Shown one piece after another: positions 17,756-26,965 of a stretch of 64,000 nucleotides of DNA (position 1 is the first letter of the stretch; every line of letters begins with the position of its first letter). Source of the stretch: CAWAND01 sp963807065. Lineage in GTDB: Bacteria > Chloroflexota > Anaerolineae > Anaerolineales > E44-bin32. The DNA lies in assembly GCA_963807065.1 (NCBI GenBank), contig CAWDZQ010000003.1, positions 930,001 to 994,000 of the forward strand, read 5' to 3'. The translations under genes were made by a program, and so were the position numbers. The notes under the pieces were generated by a model. It was not told the DNA's origin and did not search any database. It saw only the letters and a program-made list of their open reading frames with translations.

Positions 17756-18145
17756 TCAGGTGATTCGTTCCACCCAGCGCTGACGCCATGGCGCCGGCGG
17801 GAAGGGATCTGGCCAGTACTCGACCTGGCGCAGGATCTTGCCCTCTCGAAGCTCCGAGAAGGTAATGACGTTGGCGGTCGTCTCGCCATCGGTGACTTCA
17901 ACCTCACTGGCTGCCCCGGTCTCGTCGACCACAAGGCGACGAACCGTGAACCTCCACCGCCCGGCAGCGGGGTAGTTCATGTTGATAGCGGTGAACGCCT
18001 CCCGGCCGCGCACCCGCTCCCCGGCTTGTGGCCACTCCAGCAGATAGTCATCGTGCAGCCACTGGCTGGCCACGGTGGCAAAGTCGTTTGTGCCCATCGC
18101 TTTCCAGTAGCCTGCCACCACCCGACGGTTCTCTTTTGGGTTCAC
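17756..18145 (-). CDS. SnoaL/NTF2-like protein
   Basis: A ~129-aa protein of the SnoaL-like/NTF2-like cone fold, suggested by RRVVAGYWKAMGTNDFATVASQWLHDDYLLEWPQAGERVRGREAF and the later strands VTDGETTANVITFSELREGKILRQVEYWPDP. Members are polyketide cyclases, ester or epoxide hydrolases, or ligand-binding proteins with no single reaction. I prefer GTG 18145 with AAAGGACGG upstream; an ATG at 18244 would add 33 residues with poor composition. Function open. Confidence 0.82.
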   Translation of the reverse strand: MNPKENRRVVAGYWKAMGTNDFATVASQWLHDDYLLEWPQAGERVRGREAFTAINMNYPAAGRWRFTVRRLVVDETGAASEVEVTDGETTANVITFSELREGKILRQVEYWPDPFPPAPWRQRWVERIT

Positions 18146-18622
18146 AGCCGCCGTCCTTTCAGTCTCAGAATTCGTCGCAGCCCTGCAGGCTGAATGCTGT
18201 TCGACCCTGGTACCTCGGCGTCCCGCCGGTCTTGTGCCGTTCATTCAGATGTCGACCAACACAACCGGCGCTGTCGCCGGGTGGCTCCATACGTCAGAGG
18301 CCTCGTCGAATCTGCGATCGCCAGATTCCGCCAACCGGCCAGCACAATCGGACGTCCCTCGCTGAGCGCTCACAGCAGGTCGGCCCACGGTCGAACTCTT
18401 TGCTTGGACCCGGTTGATGGGTCCAGATCGGGCCACCGTACCCGGGCCCTCCCCATACGGGCCGTGGAGCTCGACGCATGCAGGGACGGAAGGCTGAGGG
18501 CCTGAAGGGCGGTCAATTCAAGCTCGACCCAACGCCATGAGACAACGATCATCGCCTGTGGGGTCAGGATCGACCGCAGCCGGTGCAGATGAAGGAGGCC
18601 GTCCGCAGCAGGGAGTGGGACC
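18146..18622. other. Intergenic, no supported gene
   Basis: About 475 bases between the NTF2-like gene and the sugar dehydrogenase gene, both on the minus strand. Small frames here look like shadows. I see no strong hairpin or repeat. The NTF2-like gene's promoter should be in the left part. Confidence 0.4.
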
Positions 18623-20005
18623 TCAGGACGTCGCTTCAACGACCTGGAAGATCGTCCCATCCAGACGTACGAGGTACAACTCCCCTGCTTCATCCTCGCC
18701 GAAGGAGGACAACCCATATCCACCGTTGACCAGTTCGGCGCTGGCAGCCCACGCATCACCGTCGGGCTGCAAGCCCCAAACACCACCGCTGCAGTAGTCG
18801 GCATAGAAGGTGATGCCCTGCAAGGCAGTGTACGTCGCTCCTCGGTAGACAAAGCCACCGGTGATCGAACATCGGCCTGAGTTGTGGGAATACTCAAGAA
18901 CCGGGTCAACAAACGTCAGCCCGCTGCAGTTGGCGTTGAAATCCCCGTTCGTATCCGTGTAGGCATGCAGTCCCTCCCGGCAATCCCAACCATAGTTCTC
19001 GCCCCCTGCATCGCCCACCGGCTGGTAGTCGATTTCCTCCCAGCTGCCTTGGCCGACATCCCCAATCCACAGGTCACCCGTCGTGCGATCGAATGAGAAC
19101 CGCCACGGATTGCGCAGTCCGTACGCCCAGATCTCATCCAGCGCATTCGGGTCGCCTACGAAGGGATTGCCGGAGGGCACACCGTATAGCGGACCAGTCT
19201 GTCTTGCGACAAACGGAAGATAGAGGCTGTAAGGCGCGGGGGTCGGGGTGGCCACCCTCGCGCCACCGACGTCGATGCGGAGGATCTTGCCGAGTAATGA
19301 TTCGAGATTCTGGGCGTTTTCGTTGGGATCGCCGGCGTCTCCGCCGTCTCCGGTACCGACGTAGAGGTAGTCGTCCGGACCGAACATGAGCTGGCCGCCG
19401 TTGTGATTGGAGAAGTTGGGGTGCGGAAAGACCAGCAGGATCTCTTCGCTGTTCGGGTCCGCTTGATCGGGGTCGCCGGCACTCACGTGAAACCGGGCCA
19501 ACACATTGTTGCCCTGATTGCCGTCGCGATTGTCCGTGAAATAGACATAGAAGGATTGACTGGTGGAGAAATTCGGCGGAAAGGCCACACTCAGAAGGCC
19601 CTGCTCGCCTCCGCTCTTGACGATGCTGCTGATGTCCAGAAAAGTGCCCCCGCCCAGGATCTTGATGCGACCTGCCTGCTCGACGACGAAGGCGCGGTTT
19701 GATCCGTCACCGGCATTGGTGATTTGGACGGGCGAGCTGAAGCCCGTGGCAACCTGGCTCAGTGCGACAGAAGGCCAGGTTACGGCAGGTCGAGGCCGCG
19801 CCAGACCGGCCATGGGCCAGGCGAATACGACGAGCATCATGCCGGCGATAGCGCGCCACATCCGGCGCAAAAATGGGCGACCGATCGTGGGAAACAGGGT
19901 GGAGTCCTTCACTCGTTTCTCGATGGGGTGAGAAGCCACCGCACTCAACTCTGAGTGTACTCTAGATGACGGATGATCCATCCAGCGTCGCATACGGATT
20001 GGCAT
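18623..20005 (-). CDS. Soluble PQQ-type glucose/sorbosone dehydrogenase-like protein
   Basis: An exported six-bladed beta-propeller dehydrogenase of the GSDH/YliI (aldose sugar dehydrogenase) family. It oxidises aldoses to lactones with PQQ outside the cytoplasm. Evidence: VATGFSSPVQITNAGDGSNRAFVVEQAGRI, GGEQGLLSVAFPPNF, NHNGGQLMFGPDDYLYVGTGDGG, LRNPWRFSFDRTTGDLWIGDVGQ and ENYGWDCREG. These are family landmarks around the cofactor and calcium sites. The best start is probably internal Met at 19861 (MWRAIAGMMLVVFAWPMAGLA, a signal peptide); the frame stays open to 20005. An inserted TPTPAPYSLYLPFVARQ segment between blades is typical of this lineage's linkers. No PQQ synthesis genes are in the window. 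Confidence 0.88.
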   Translation of the reverse strand: MPIRMRRWMDHPSSRVHSELSAVASHPIEKRVKDSTLFPTIGRPFLRRMWRAIAGMMLVVFAWPMAGLARPRPAVTWPSVALSQVATGFSSPVQITNAGDGSNRAFVVEQAGRIKILGGGTFLDISSIVKSGGEQGLLSVAFPPNFSTSQSFYVYFTDNRDGNQGNNVLARFHVSAGDPDQADPNSEEILLVFPHPNFSNHNGGQLMFGPDDYLYVGTGDGGDAGDPNENAQNLESLLGKILRIDVGGARVATPTPAPYSLYLPFVARQTGPLYGVPSGNPFVGDPNALDEIWAYGLRNPWRFSFDRTTGDLWIGDVGQGSWEEIDYQPVGDAGGENYGWDCREGLHAYTDTNGDFNANCSGLTFVDPVLEYSHNSGRCSITGGFVYRGATYTALQGITFYADYCSGGVWGLQPDGDAWAASAELVNGGYGLSSFGEDEAGELYLVRLDGTIFQVVEATS

Positions 20006-20059
20006 ATGTCATGAGCGCCGCAGGAGGAGGGCACCACCGCCCACGCAACGAGTCGGGTG

Positions 20060-20923
20060 TCAAGATGTGATGCTGGAATCTTCCGTGTTAGGGAGCAACG
20101 CCTCGAGCACCTCCTCCAATTCAGGCGCCTGCTGCCGGCCCTTGAACTCCGTCAGCCGCCGATAGATCTCAGCTGCCGCCTGATGAAACGAGCCGGGCAT
20201 GCCGCCCGCCTCGAAGGTTTCGGAGATCTGCTCCATCTCATCCACAAACCGCCAGGCTTTCGCCGTGACCCTGCGCACCCGTCCATGGGTCGCATCCACA
20301 AAGGAAGAATCGTCGTGCGCCCACTGGCGTTCGAGCTCGTGCCGCACGTTCCAGGAGTCCGCCGTCCCAAGGATGGCCGCCAGCAGGGCGGTAGTGCCCT
20401 TGGTGTAGGCGCCGTAGCACATCTTCAAAGCCGACGCCGGGCCGATGTCTTCTCCGATGACCTGGACTTCAAGCAGGCCGGCCCCAAAGCACGCCTCGGC
20501 CCGCCGGGCCTGCTTTCCACTAACGCACAACCAGGTCGTGTGGGAATGCCAGGCAGGTCCCCCGATAATCCCCCCGTCGACGAACTCGGCTCCGGCGGCG
20601 ATCACTGCCTCGCCGATGCGCTGGGCGCGCTGGGGGGAAGTGGCGTTGGCGTCCAGGTAGAGACCTCTGAAGCCGTAGCCCAGGACGCGCGCTGCCAGCT
20701 CCTCGGCAGCGTGCGGGGGACAGACGCTGACGATCACGTCGCTCTCAAGGCTGACGGCTTCAAGGGACCCCAGGTCGCGCAGGCCCTGGTCATCGGCCCG
20801 GTCGCAGGTCGCCTGGCTGCGGTCTTCAGAAGCCCAGACCACCTCGCAGCCGCTTGCCTGAGCCGCTGCGGCTACGGAGACGCCCATTGATCCCGGATGA
20901 AGGATGCCCACGGTTTCGGTCAT
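20060..20923 (-). CDS. 6-phosphogluconate-dehydrogenase-like oxidoreductase (DUF1932 type)
   Basis: A 287-aa NAD(P)-dependent beta-hydroxyacid dehydrogenase-like protein. The N-terminal Rossmann start is VGILHPGSMGVSVAAAAQ (the family GxMG motif). DANATSPQRAQRIGEAV replaces the usual substrate loop, GGPAWHSHTTWLCVSG follows, and the helical C-terminal part (ASALKMCYGAYTKGTTALLAAI) contains the position of the catalytic Lys (K in SALKMCY). This layout is seen in the DUF1932 branch with unknown substrate. A 294-base gap lies upstream. Confidence 0.85.
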   Translation of the reverse strand: MTETVGILHPGSMGVSVAAAAQASGCEVVWASEDRSQATCDRADDQGLRDLGSLEAVSLESDVIVSVCPPHAAEELAARVLGYGFRGLYLDANATSPQRAQRIGEAVIAAGAEFVDGGIIGGPAWHSHTTWLCVSGKQARRAEACFGAGLLEVQVIGEDIGPASALKMCYGAYTKGTTALLAAILGTADSWNVRHELERQWAHDDSSFVDATHGRVRRVTAKAWRFVDEMEQISETFEAGGMPGSFHQAAAEIYRRLTEFKGRQQAPELEEVLEALLPNTEDSSITS

Positions 20924-21217
20924 GGAGCCACCTTTGCAAAGATCAATTCAACGAAACAACAAATCTTGGCTGCGTGTTCTATCCCTCGGGGGTCCTCCAG
21001 CTGGAAACTGGGCTCGTGCCCTTCGCTGTGCTCGGGGTGCGAGCGACGAGTGGAGGTTCACCCCAGACCCCCCGGCAATCGTGCCGGCTGACTCATCGTA
21101 TTCCGATTCGCCCGACCGGGTAACGCCTGGCGTTCGCCATCATTTCCGTGCCGGGGAAACCTGGGTGTCCCTGGGCTGGACGCCGGGTGCCTGAGGCCAG
21201 ACGCCACCTGCCAAGGG
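20924..21217. other. Intergenic, no supported gene
   Basis: About 290 bases between the amidase end and the dehydrogenase start (both minus strand). Short plus-strand frames here have no homology that I can recognise and no ribosome binding site. Confidence 0.4.
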
Positions 21218-22717
21218 CTAAACGCGTGCGGTACCCCTGAACTTCGGCGCTCGGCGAGCCTGACTGACTTGCTCAAAGGCATAGGCCAACCTGAGAAGGG
21301 TGGCCTCGTGCCATGCCCCAGCGAAGAACGAAAGCCCGATGGGCAGTCCGCGAACGAACCCCGCCGGAACGGTGATGTGGGGGTAGCCGGCCACGGCCGC
21401 CGGGGAGGTGCTTTCCATGTCCCAATTGGACAAATCGCCATTCACGAGGTCGATGAGCCAGGCGGGGCCGCCCGAAGCCGCCACGATGGCATCCAACCGC
21501 TCCCGGGCCATCAATTTGTCGATGCCCTCCTTACGCGTCAGGCGGCGGCAGCCGGTGAGCGCCCTGCGGTAGGGCTTGCTCGACAGCGAACCTTTGGACA
21601 GCGCCTCGAGAAGGTGCTCCTGGCCGAAGTATGGCATGACTCGGTTTCGATGATCCTCGTTGAACCGTATCAGTTCTTCTATCGAATGAACGAGGGCGGT
21701 CGGACCCAGCGAACCCAGGTAGTGATTGAGGTCGGCCTTGAACTCGGTATGCAGGACCTCCAGCTCGTCGTGTTCGAATTCACGCAGGTTGGGCAGGTCA
21801 GCCGGGTCGATGACCTCCGCGCCTGCCTGGCGCATCAAGTCAAGAGAGGATTCGACGATCTGGATCACACGTGGGTCGGTGCCCAGCATGTTCCTGGCGA
21901 CGCCAATGCGTGCCCCGCGTAGGCCGTCTTCGACCAGGAAGCGCGTGTAGTCGCGGGTTCGCGGCTTGGGACGAGCCTGTGTGGGGCTGTCTTTGGGGTC
22001 GGACCCGGCCATCACGCCGAGCAGCACGGCCACGTCTCTAACCGTCCGCCCAATCGGTCCAGGTGTATCTTGGCTATGGGCGATGGGGATAACACCGCTC
22101 CGGCTGATCAGTCCCAGCGTGGGCTTGAGCCCCACCACACCGCAGGTTTGCGACGGGCAGATGATCGAACCGTCGGTTTCCGTGCCGATCGCCACAGCGC
22201 ACAGGCCGGCCGCCACGGCGGCTGCCGAGCCGGAGGACGAGCCGCAGGCGGTGCGGTCCAATATGTGCGGATTGCGTGTCAGGCCCCCAAGGCTGGACCA
22301 GCCGCTCGTCGAACGGCGTCCGCGGAAGTTGGCCCACTCGCTCAGGTTCGCCTTGCCCAGGATCACAGCGCCAGCGGCCCGCAGGCGCTTCACCAGGTGC
22401 GCATCGCCTCGCGCCCGGTGGCCCTCCAAGGCCAGCGACCCGGCGGTAGTGTGCATTTGATCACCCGTCTCGATATTGTCTTTGATGAGCACAGGAATCC
22501 CGTGCAGGGGTCCCCGCAACCTGCCCTCCCTCCGCTCGTGATCCCGAGCGGCGGCAACCTCCAACACATCAGGGTTGAGTTCGAGGACCGCATGAACCTG
22601 CGGGCCGGCGCTGTCGAATTGTTCGATGCGCTCGAGATAGCTTTGGGTGATAAATTCTGAGGTCAGGTCCCCGTCGGCCATGACAGCCGACAGGTCGTTG
22701 AGGCTTGCGTCTTCCAC
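21218..22717 (-). CDS. Amidase-signature hydrolase
   Basis: A 499-aa amidase of the GatA/aryl-acylamidase class that hydrolyses amide bonds. The Ser-cisSer-Lys triad is evident: Lys in PVLIKDNIET, and the Gly/Ser-rich signature DRTACGSSSGSAAAVAAGLCAVAIGTETDGSI containing the nucleophilic and bridging serines. The tail (GYPHITVPAGFVRGLPIGLSFFAGAWHEATLL) is also typical. The length is normal, so the gene is full. No GatB/GatC partners are present, so it is not a tRNA amidotransferase subunit. A palindromic TTGTGA-type site lies 85 bases upstream of the start. A 5-prime remnant of a similar gene is at 37.2-37.4 kb. Confidence 0.93.
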   Translation of the reverse strand: MEDASLNDLSAVMADGDLTSEFITQSYLERIEQFDSAGPQVHAVLELNPDVLEVAAARDHERREGRLRGPLHGIPVLIKDNIETGDQMHTTAGSLALEGHRARGDAHLVKRLRAAGAVILGKANLSEWANFRGRRSTSGWSSLGGLTRNPHILDRTACGSSSGSAAAVAAGLCAVAIGTETDGSIICPSQTCGVVGLKPTLGLISRSGVIPIAHSQDTPGPIGRTVRDVAVLLGVMAGSDPKDSPTQARPKPRTRDYTRFLVEDGLRGARIGVARNMLGTDPRVIQIVESSLDLMRQAGAEVIDPADLPNLREFEHDELEVLHTEFKADLNHYLGSLGPTALVHSIEELIRFNEDHRNRVMPYFGQEHLLEALSKGSLSSKPYRRALTGCRRLTRKEGIDKLMARERLDAIVAASGGPAWLIDLVNGDLSNWDMESTSPAAVAGYPHITVPAGFVRGLPIGLSFFAGAWHEATLLRLAYAFEQVSQARRAPKFRGTARV

Positions 22718-23029
22718 TTGGGTCCTCCAGGGATCATCATAGCTGGCCGGGGAACTTCATGCCAGCCGCTTACGCGGTCAGGTTCTGTATCCCCGGTCCA
22801 TTTGTGAAGAAGATCACAACCTACTGGATGGCCGGCGATCATGCCCGGACAATGGAGCGATGAGCCGCCTAGCCCCTCGGCGGGCACAGCGCGACTTGTT
22901 GTTTTCCCACCGCCCCCGGGCATCCGCACCCGCCCTTCACGTAGCGAGAGTTGTCCCGCGCCTCCCAACGGAAGGAGCAGCCTTCCCGCAGCATGCCGAT
23001 CAGATTTCCCTAATCTGGTTGCACCGGGC
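22718..23029. other. Intergenic with palindromic operator
   Basis: About 310 bases upstream of the amidase, holding the palindrome at 22802-22819 and no supported gene. Confidence 0.5.
22802..22819. promoter_or_regulatory. Rex-like palindrome 1, upstream of amidase
   Basis: TTGTGAAGAAGATCACAA fits TTGTGAA-N4-TTCACAA with one mismatch. It is 85 to 102 bases upstream of the amidase ATG at 22717. One of seven such sites in the window, all intergenic. Rex or a CRP/FNR-type regulator are candidate ligands. Confidence 0.65.
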
Positions 23030-23704
23030 CTAGCCGGAGCCAACCCCGGCGCGCAGCCGGTGCAACGCCAGGAGAACCAGCCACAGCCAACCGACCCCGA
23101 TGGTCAGCCGCTGGAAGAGGCCGGCGAAAGCGCCGAGCCCGGGCGCCTGACGGAAGCCCACGGCGGTGACCACGAACAAGATCGGCATGGCGATGCCCGT
23201 GGCCATCGAGTAGATCATCCAAGAGTTCTGGCCCAGAACAGCGAAGCGGCGGACGAAGACAAAACAGGCCGCCGGCAGACCCAAGAACACGAAGATCGAA
23301 AACAGGTCATGCAGCCGGCCGTGATAGGTCACCTGTTCGAGCAATAGCGGATGCGACGCCGGGTAGCCGAAGACGGGGTCGGTGCTGAACGCGCCCGCCC
23401 CGACCAGACCCGTTCCAACCAGGGCGATCAGAAACGGACCCCACGTTCCAGCGGGGGATAAGCACAGGTTCCGCCGAAGCCCGGCGGCGAAAGCCAGGAT
23501 CAGCAGCCCACTGACGATGAAGTTCGCCTGTTGGGCCCAGCCTGCTGCTCCAACCGATAGCGAGCTGACCGGATACCGCAGGGCCTCGTAGTCCGGCTTC
23601 AACGCGCCTTCGATGAGGAAGGCTACGATGAACAGAGGCGGCCCAATCAAACCACAGTACAACAGGACGCGGGACCACGGAGACTTTGACGGGTGACCAC
23701 TCAT
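23030..23704 (-). CDS. DUF998-family membrane protein
   Basis: A 224-aa protein with about six membrane segments. Landmarks are the N-terminal LLYCGLIGPPLFIVAFLIEGALKPDYEALRYPVSSLSVGAAGWAQQANFIVSG and later GLVGAGAFSTDPVFGYP. This matches the DUF998 pattern (a Pro/Ser-rich first loop followed by a polytopic core). Function of the family is unknown. No operon partner is obvious; the amidase lies 313 bases downstream on the same strand. Confidence 0.82.
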   Translation of the reverse strand: MSGHPSKSPWSRVLLYCGLIGPPLFIVAFLIEGALKPDYEALRYPVSSLSVGAAGWAQQANFIVSGLLILAFAAGLRRNLCLSPAGTWGPFLIALVGTGLVGAGAFSTDPVFGYPASHPLLLEQVTYHGRLHDLFSIFVFLGLPAACFVFVRRFAVLGQNSWMIYSMATGIAMPILFVVTAVGFRQAPGLGAFAGLFQRLTIGVGWLWLVLLALHRLRAGVGSG

Positions 23705-23938
23705 GATGTTCCCTACGATGGTGGGCCGCCCGCAGCATACTGCAGTTTCGTGCCAGCCACACCTTCCCTAGCTTTCTGGATCCAAGTCATTGGACAATCG
23801 CATCTATAGGCGCCAGGTCTGCCCAAAGCGAGAGCCAGGACGATGGCACGGCATTGCCTGCCCCTCTTGAGCTTGTCCGACTTCCCGGTTTACTGCCCGA
23901 AGCTTCTAGCTGATAATACGCCGCGAAAGGAGCGCTTT

Positions 23939-25150
23939 GTGACGCCCTTCCTCATGGGTCTGGTGGGAGTCTGGGTGGTTGCCAGCGGCTGCGGCTGGGT
24001 GGCAACCAAACTCCGACAGCCGCGGGCGGTGGGAGAGATTGTGGCCGGCATATTGCTCGGCCCGTCACTCTTTGGCAGCCAGTTGAGCGACCTGATCTTC
24101 CCAGCCTCGAGCCGATTTGCGCTGGGGGGACTGGCGAACATCGGGCTGATTTCGTTCATGTACGCCGTGGGCCTCGACTTCGACAGAAGGCTCCTCAAAG
24201 GTCGCTGGATCCAAGTGGCCGCACTGGCGGTCATGGCTGTTTTGGTCCCGGTCGCCTCAGCCTGGCCCACGGTTGCCTGGCTCCCGGCTATTGGATTTCC
24301 GCCGCCTTTGGGCGACCCCGTAGCGTACCGTTGGTTCATTGCAGCCGCTCTGAGCGTTTCCGCCTTTCCTGTGGCGGTCCTGATCCTCCAAGAACTCAAA
24401 GCGATTGAGACCGATATTGGCAAAATCACCATCGGGACCAGCGCCATGGTGACTGTATTGATGTTCGCCGTCCTGGCGCACGCCTCGCAGACGGCCTCAG
24501 GCGCCTCAACTTGGAATCTGGGATTCAACCTTCTCGGACTCTTACTTATGCTGACCGTTCTTCTCTTCGCGGTCCACCCTGCCTGGCAAAGACTGGCAGA
24601 GCTGCGCCCCGATCGGTTTCTACGCGCCACGCCGGGACTTGTCATTATCTCGGCCAGCATGGCTGTGGCCTCCGGAATCCTGACCAACCAGTTGGGCTTC
24701 ACCTACTTCCTAGGGCCCTTCCTCTTCGGGGTTGCGGTTCCGCACGATGCAACGCTGCGACGAGAGTTGGTCGAACCGCTGAGGAATTTCACCCGATGGC
24801 TGCTCCTGCCAGCCTTCTTCACAGTCAGCGGATTGAGCACCAACTTGCGTGTGCTGACGCCGACAATGCTGCCCGGAATTCTTCTGATCGCCCTCGCTGG
24901 TTTCGCGAGCAAGTTGCTCGGGGTGACTTTTACGGGCCGGATACTGGGCAGGCCCTGGCGTGAGTCGGCCATGCTGGCCAGCATCCTCAACTGCCGCGGG
25001 CTGCTTGTTCTGGTCATGGCACTCGAAGGCGAAAGGCTGCACATTGTGGGGCCGGAGGTCTATGCAGCTTTGGTTACCCTGGCATTGCTCTCTACGATGG
25101 CCGCGGCTCCCCTTTTCAAGCTCCTCGCCGGCAGGCAGGAAACCGCTTAG
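23939..25150 (+). CDS. Cation:proton antiporter (CPA2 family)
   Basis: A 403-aa polytopic Na+/H+ or K+/H+ exchanger of the KefB/NapA-like CPA2 family. GTG 23939 is chosen because AAAGGAG lies seven bases upstream. The frame extends to 23843 but the added residues are not membrane-like. Signatures: RQPRAVGEIVAGILLGPSLFG (family GEIxAGILLGPS), MYAVGLDFDRRLLKG, and NQLGFTYFLGPFLFGVAVP. A NCRGLLVLVMALEG stretch resembles the C-terminal NxRGxxxL. The two-Asp antiporter motif is not obvious from inspection; D in MYAVGLDFD is one candidate. Confidence 0.9.
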   Translation: MTPFLMGLVGVWVVASGCGWVATKLRQPRAVGEIVAGILLGPSLFGSQLSDLIFPASSRFALGGLANIGLISFMYAVGLDFDRRLLKGRWIQVAALAVMAVLVPVASAWPTVAWLPAIGFPPPLGDPVAYRWFIAAALSVSAFPVAVLILQELKAIETDIGKITIGTSAMVTVLMFAVLAHASQTASGASTWNLGFNLLGLLLMLTVLLFAVHPAWQRLAELRPDRFLRATPGLVIISASMAVASGILTNQLGFTYFLGPFLFGVAVPHDATLRRELVEPLRNFTRWLLLPAFFTVSGLSTNLRVLTPTMLPGILLIALAGFASKLLGVTFTGRILGRPWRESAMLASILNCRGLLVLVMALEGERLHIVGPEVYAALVTLALLSTMAAAPLFKLLAGRQETA

Positions 25151-25357
25151 GAATACCTTGCGCAGAAGCACGGCGCAGGCATGACGACTCACCAGGGGGC
25201 TCTACTTCTCTCCGAGTCGCAGTCGACGTCATACCCGAATTTGATCGAAACCCCCCACATCGCCAAACCGAACTCGAATGCTCTGCCTCTTCCGTCCGGG
25301 GCACCAGCTCGCGTGCAGACCATTTGGGGCGGTCAGATTCGGGACCCCCAAGCCGGG

Positions 25358-25894
25358 CTAGAGCCGCCGGATCATCACATGATCGGTTTGCGGATCGCTG
25401 CCCAGCACAAATGTCTTCTGCCCCACTTTCTCGAAGCCCCATCTCTGGTAGAAGGCGATCGCCCGCGCGTTGCGCTCCCAGACCCCCAGCCATACGGTTT
25501 GACGGCCTTCGGCAGCTGCCATCTCGAGCACGGCCGACATCAGCCCCGAGCCGATCCCAGTGCCCATTCTTGTCGGGTCGGCGTAGATGCGCACCAGCTC
25601 AACGGGCTCCTCTCCGTGCACCGAGTTTGGTGCCGGTCCGTCGCGCAGCATGGCGTAACCGACAAGCCCGCCGTCTTCTTCAGCCAGAAGAAAGGCGCAT
25701 CGAGGATCGGCGAGCTGGGTCTCGATAAACGGTTCGGCGAAAGCCTGCCCCAGATACGAAGCCATGTCCTCCGGCGTGTTGTGAGGGCCGAAGGCAGCGG
25801 CAAAAGCACGCGCCCCAAACTCGGCCACGACGCCTGCGTCAGCCGATGTCCCGTGGCGGATGACGACAGCCTGTCCTGTTGGTGAACGGCTCAT
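25358..25894 (-). CDS. GNAT-family N-acetyltransferase
   Basis: A 178-aa acetyl-CoA-dependent acetyltransferase. The acetyl-CoA-binding motif A is visible as RIYADPTRMGTGIGSGLMSAVLEMAA (RxxGxG/A type). It is followed by TVWLGVWERNARAIAFYQRWGFEKVGQKTF, matching motif B with the typical NxxAxxFYxxxGF. The N-terminus (VVIRHGTSADAGVVAEFGARAF) starts the fold. The substrate is unknown. The ~200-base intergenic region on its 3-prime side holds nothing notable. Confidence 0.9.
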   Translation of the reverse strand: MSRSPTGQAVVIRHGTSADAGVVAEFGARAFAAAFGPHNTPEDMASYLGQAFAEPFIETQLADPRCAFLLAEEDGGLVGYAMLRDGPAPNSVHGEEPVELVRIYADPTRMGTGIGSGLMSAVLEMAAAEGRQTVWLGVWERNARAIAFYQRWGFEKVGQKTFVLGSDPQTDHVMIRRL

Positions 25895-25927
25895 GGGTGC
25901 CTTTCGTGAAAAGAGCCTCGCCTCAAC

Positions 25928-26014
25928 CTATCCTAATTTAGGTTCGATCTCTGCCAAGGAAACCAGCCGCAGACGTTCAATCGCCTCAGCTTCCAGCGAG
26001 AGTCGGTCCCCCAT
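25928..26014 (-). CDS. Possible small ORF (28 aa)
   Basis: ATG 26014 to TAG 25928 encodes a 28-residue peptide rich in Leu and Glu (MGDRLSLEAEAIERL...). Its composition is coding-like but no family is recognised and it may be a fragment of an eroded gene. It lies just upstream of the GNAT gene on the same strand, so it could be in its leader. Confidence 0.25.
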   Translation of the reverse strand: MGDRLSLEAEAIERLRLVSLAEIEPKLG

Positions 26015-26108
26015 ATCGCAGCCCGGGACCGATGCCTGCCGATCTTACTTGACACTCCTCTCCGCCGCCAGGACGCCCAGGTCTTCCATCATGGAATGGC
26101 ACCTCATC

Positions 26109-26260
26109 CTACCCAACTTCGTTCAAGGGAAAGCCGTCTTTGTCCACGGCGGACCGCAGCCGGTGCGCCAAAGGCCCGACCAGCGCTAATGCGAGGTCGT
26201 TGAAGCGTTGCGGCGCCAACGTATCGATGGCCGTCGCCAGCAGGACCTCCCCCAGGCCGG
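26109..26260 (-). pseudogene. Eroded unidentified coding remnant
   Basis: The minus-strand frame ending at TAG 26109-26111 reads coherently for about 45 codons (GEVLLATAIDTLAPQRF and ALALVGPLAHRLRSAVDKDG). It loses sense upstream of about 26260, where matching protein-like text continues in other frames. It is likely the 3-prime end of a decayed gene of unknown family. Confidence 0.35.
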
Positions 26261-26422
26261 CGTGAGTTCTCGCCCCCGGAAAGAGCCTGGCGGCTGGGGA
26301 GGGCTCGGTCGATGTCTTTTTGCGAGTGTTGGCTCAGGGCTGGCATGCAGAGGGCTCCCATGTGGGCACCGCAGGGTCAAAATCTGGGCGTCGGCGCCAG
26401 CCGCCTAGGCCGAAGTCAGAAA

Positions 26423-26783
26423 CTAATGGCCACGGGCCATGACCGCCAACACCGGCAGCAGAATCCCGTTGAGGACCAGGTTGGGGATTTCATGGGACTA
26501 GACATGGAAACCGATGGCACGCAGCGTCACGATCACCAGCCCCAGGGCGGCCAACAGTGTCAGCCGGAGGAGGAAGCCATTCACCGGGGGAAGGATCACG
26601 CCCCGGAGGCTAGCAACTCGGCCCACCCATATACAGGCGCAGGCCGCCAGGCAGGGTACTCAGATAGCCCATGCCGCCGCCCTTCAAATTGGGCAGGGAC
26701 AGGGCCAGCCTGCCATAAAACAGGAAGGCCGCGGCCAGGCCCGATTACGCGTTCCAGAGACCAATAGTCAATGCCATCGTCAT
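26423..26783 (-). pseudogene. DoxX-like membrane protein, degraded
   Basis: A decayed gene of the DoxX-like family. From ATG 26783 the frame reads MTMALTIGLWNA, a TAA (26745-26747), then SGLAAAFLFYGRLALSL and STLPGGLRLYMG. A frameshift near 26610 leads to GVILPPVNGFLLRLTLLAALGLVIV, then a TAG (26498-26500), EIPNLVLNGILLPVLAV and a final TAG (26423-26425). The order of segments (N-terminal membrane helix, ILPP turn, LAALGL helix, EYPNIVLN-like stretch) matches DoxX-like proteins. Two in-frame stops and one frameshift make function unlikely. Confidence 0.6.
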
Positions 26784-26965
26784 CTTGAAAGTCCCCGATA
26801 CGGACGGCGACCATAGGTTGTCACAACCCGCGAGAAGGTCTTTTATCGGGACGGGGATGATCGACGGCTTGACTGCGGCGTCCTCATGACCGAATCACCC
26901 ATCATGAACCCCGGGGATCCCCGGCGGCCGTCCGTTTGCAGCAATCCGGCTGATCTTGTTGCAGG
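26784..26965. other. Intergenic, no supported gene
   Basis: About 180 bases between the DoxX-like remnant and the end of the large lipoprotein gene. Nothing is recognised. Confidence 0.4.

Noticed and set aside
18370..18912. 180-codon minus-strand frame
   Set aside because: Overlaps the sugar dehydrogenase frame and has atypical composition; a shadow.
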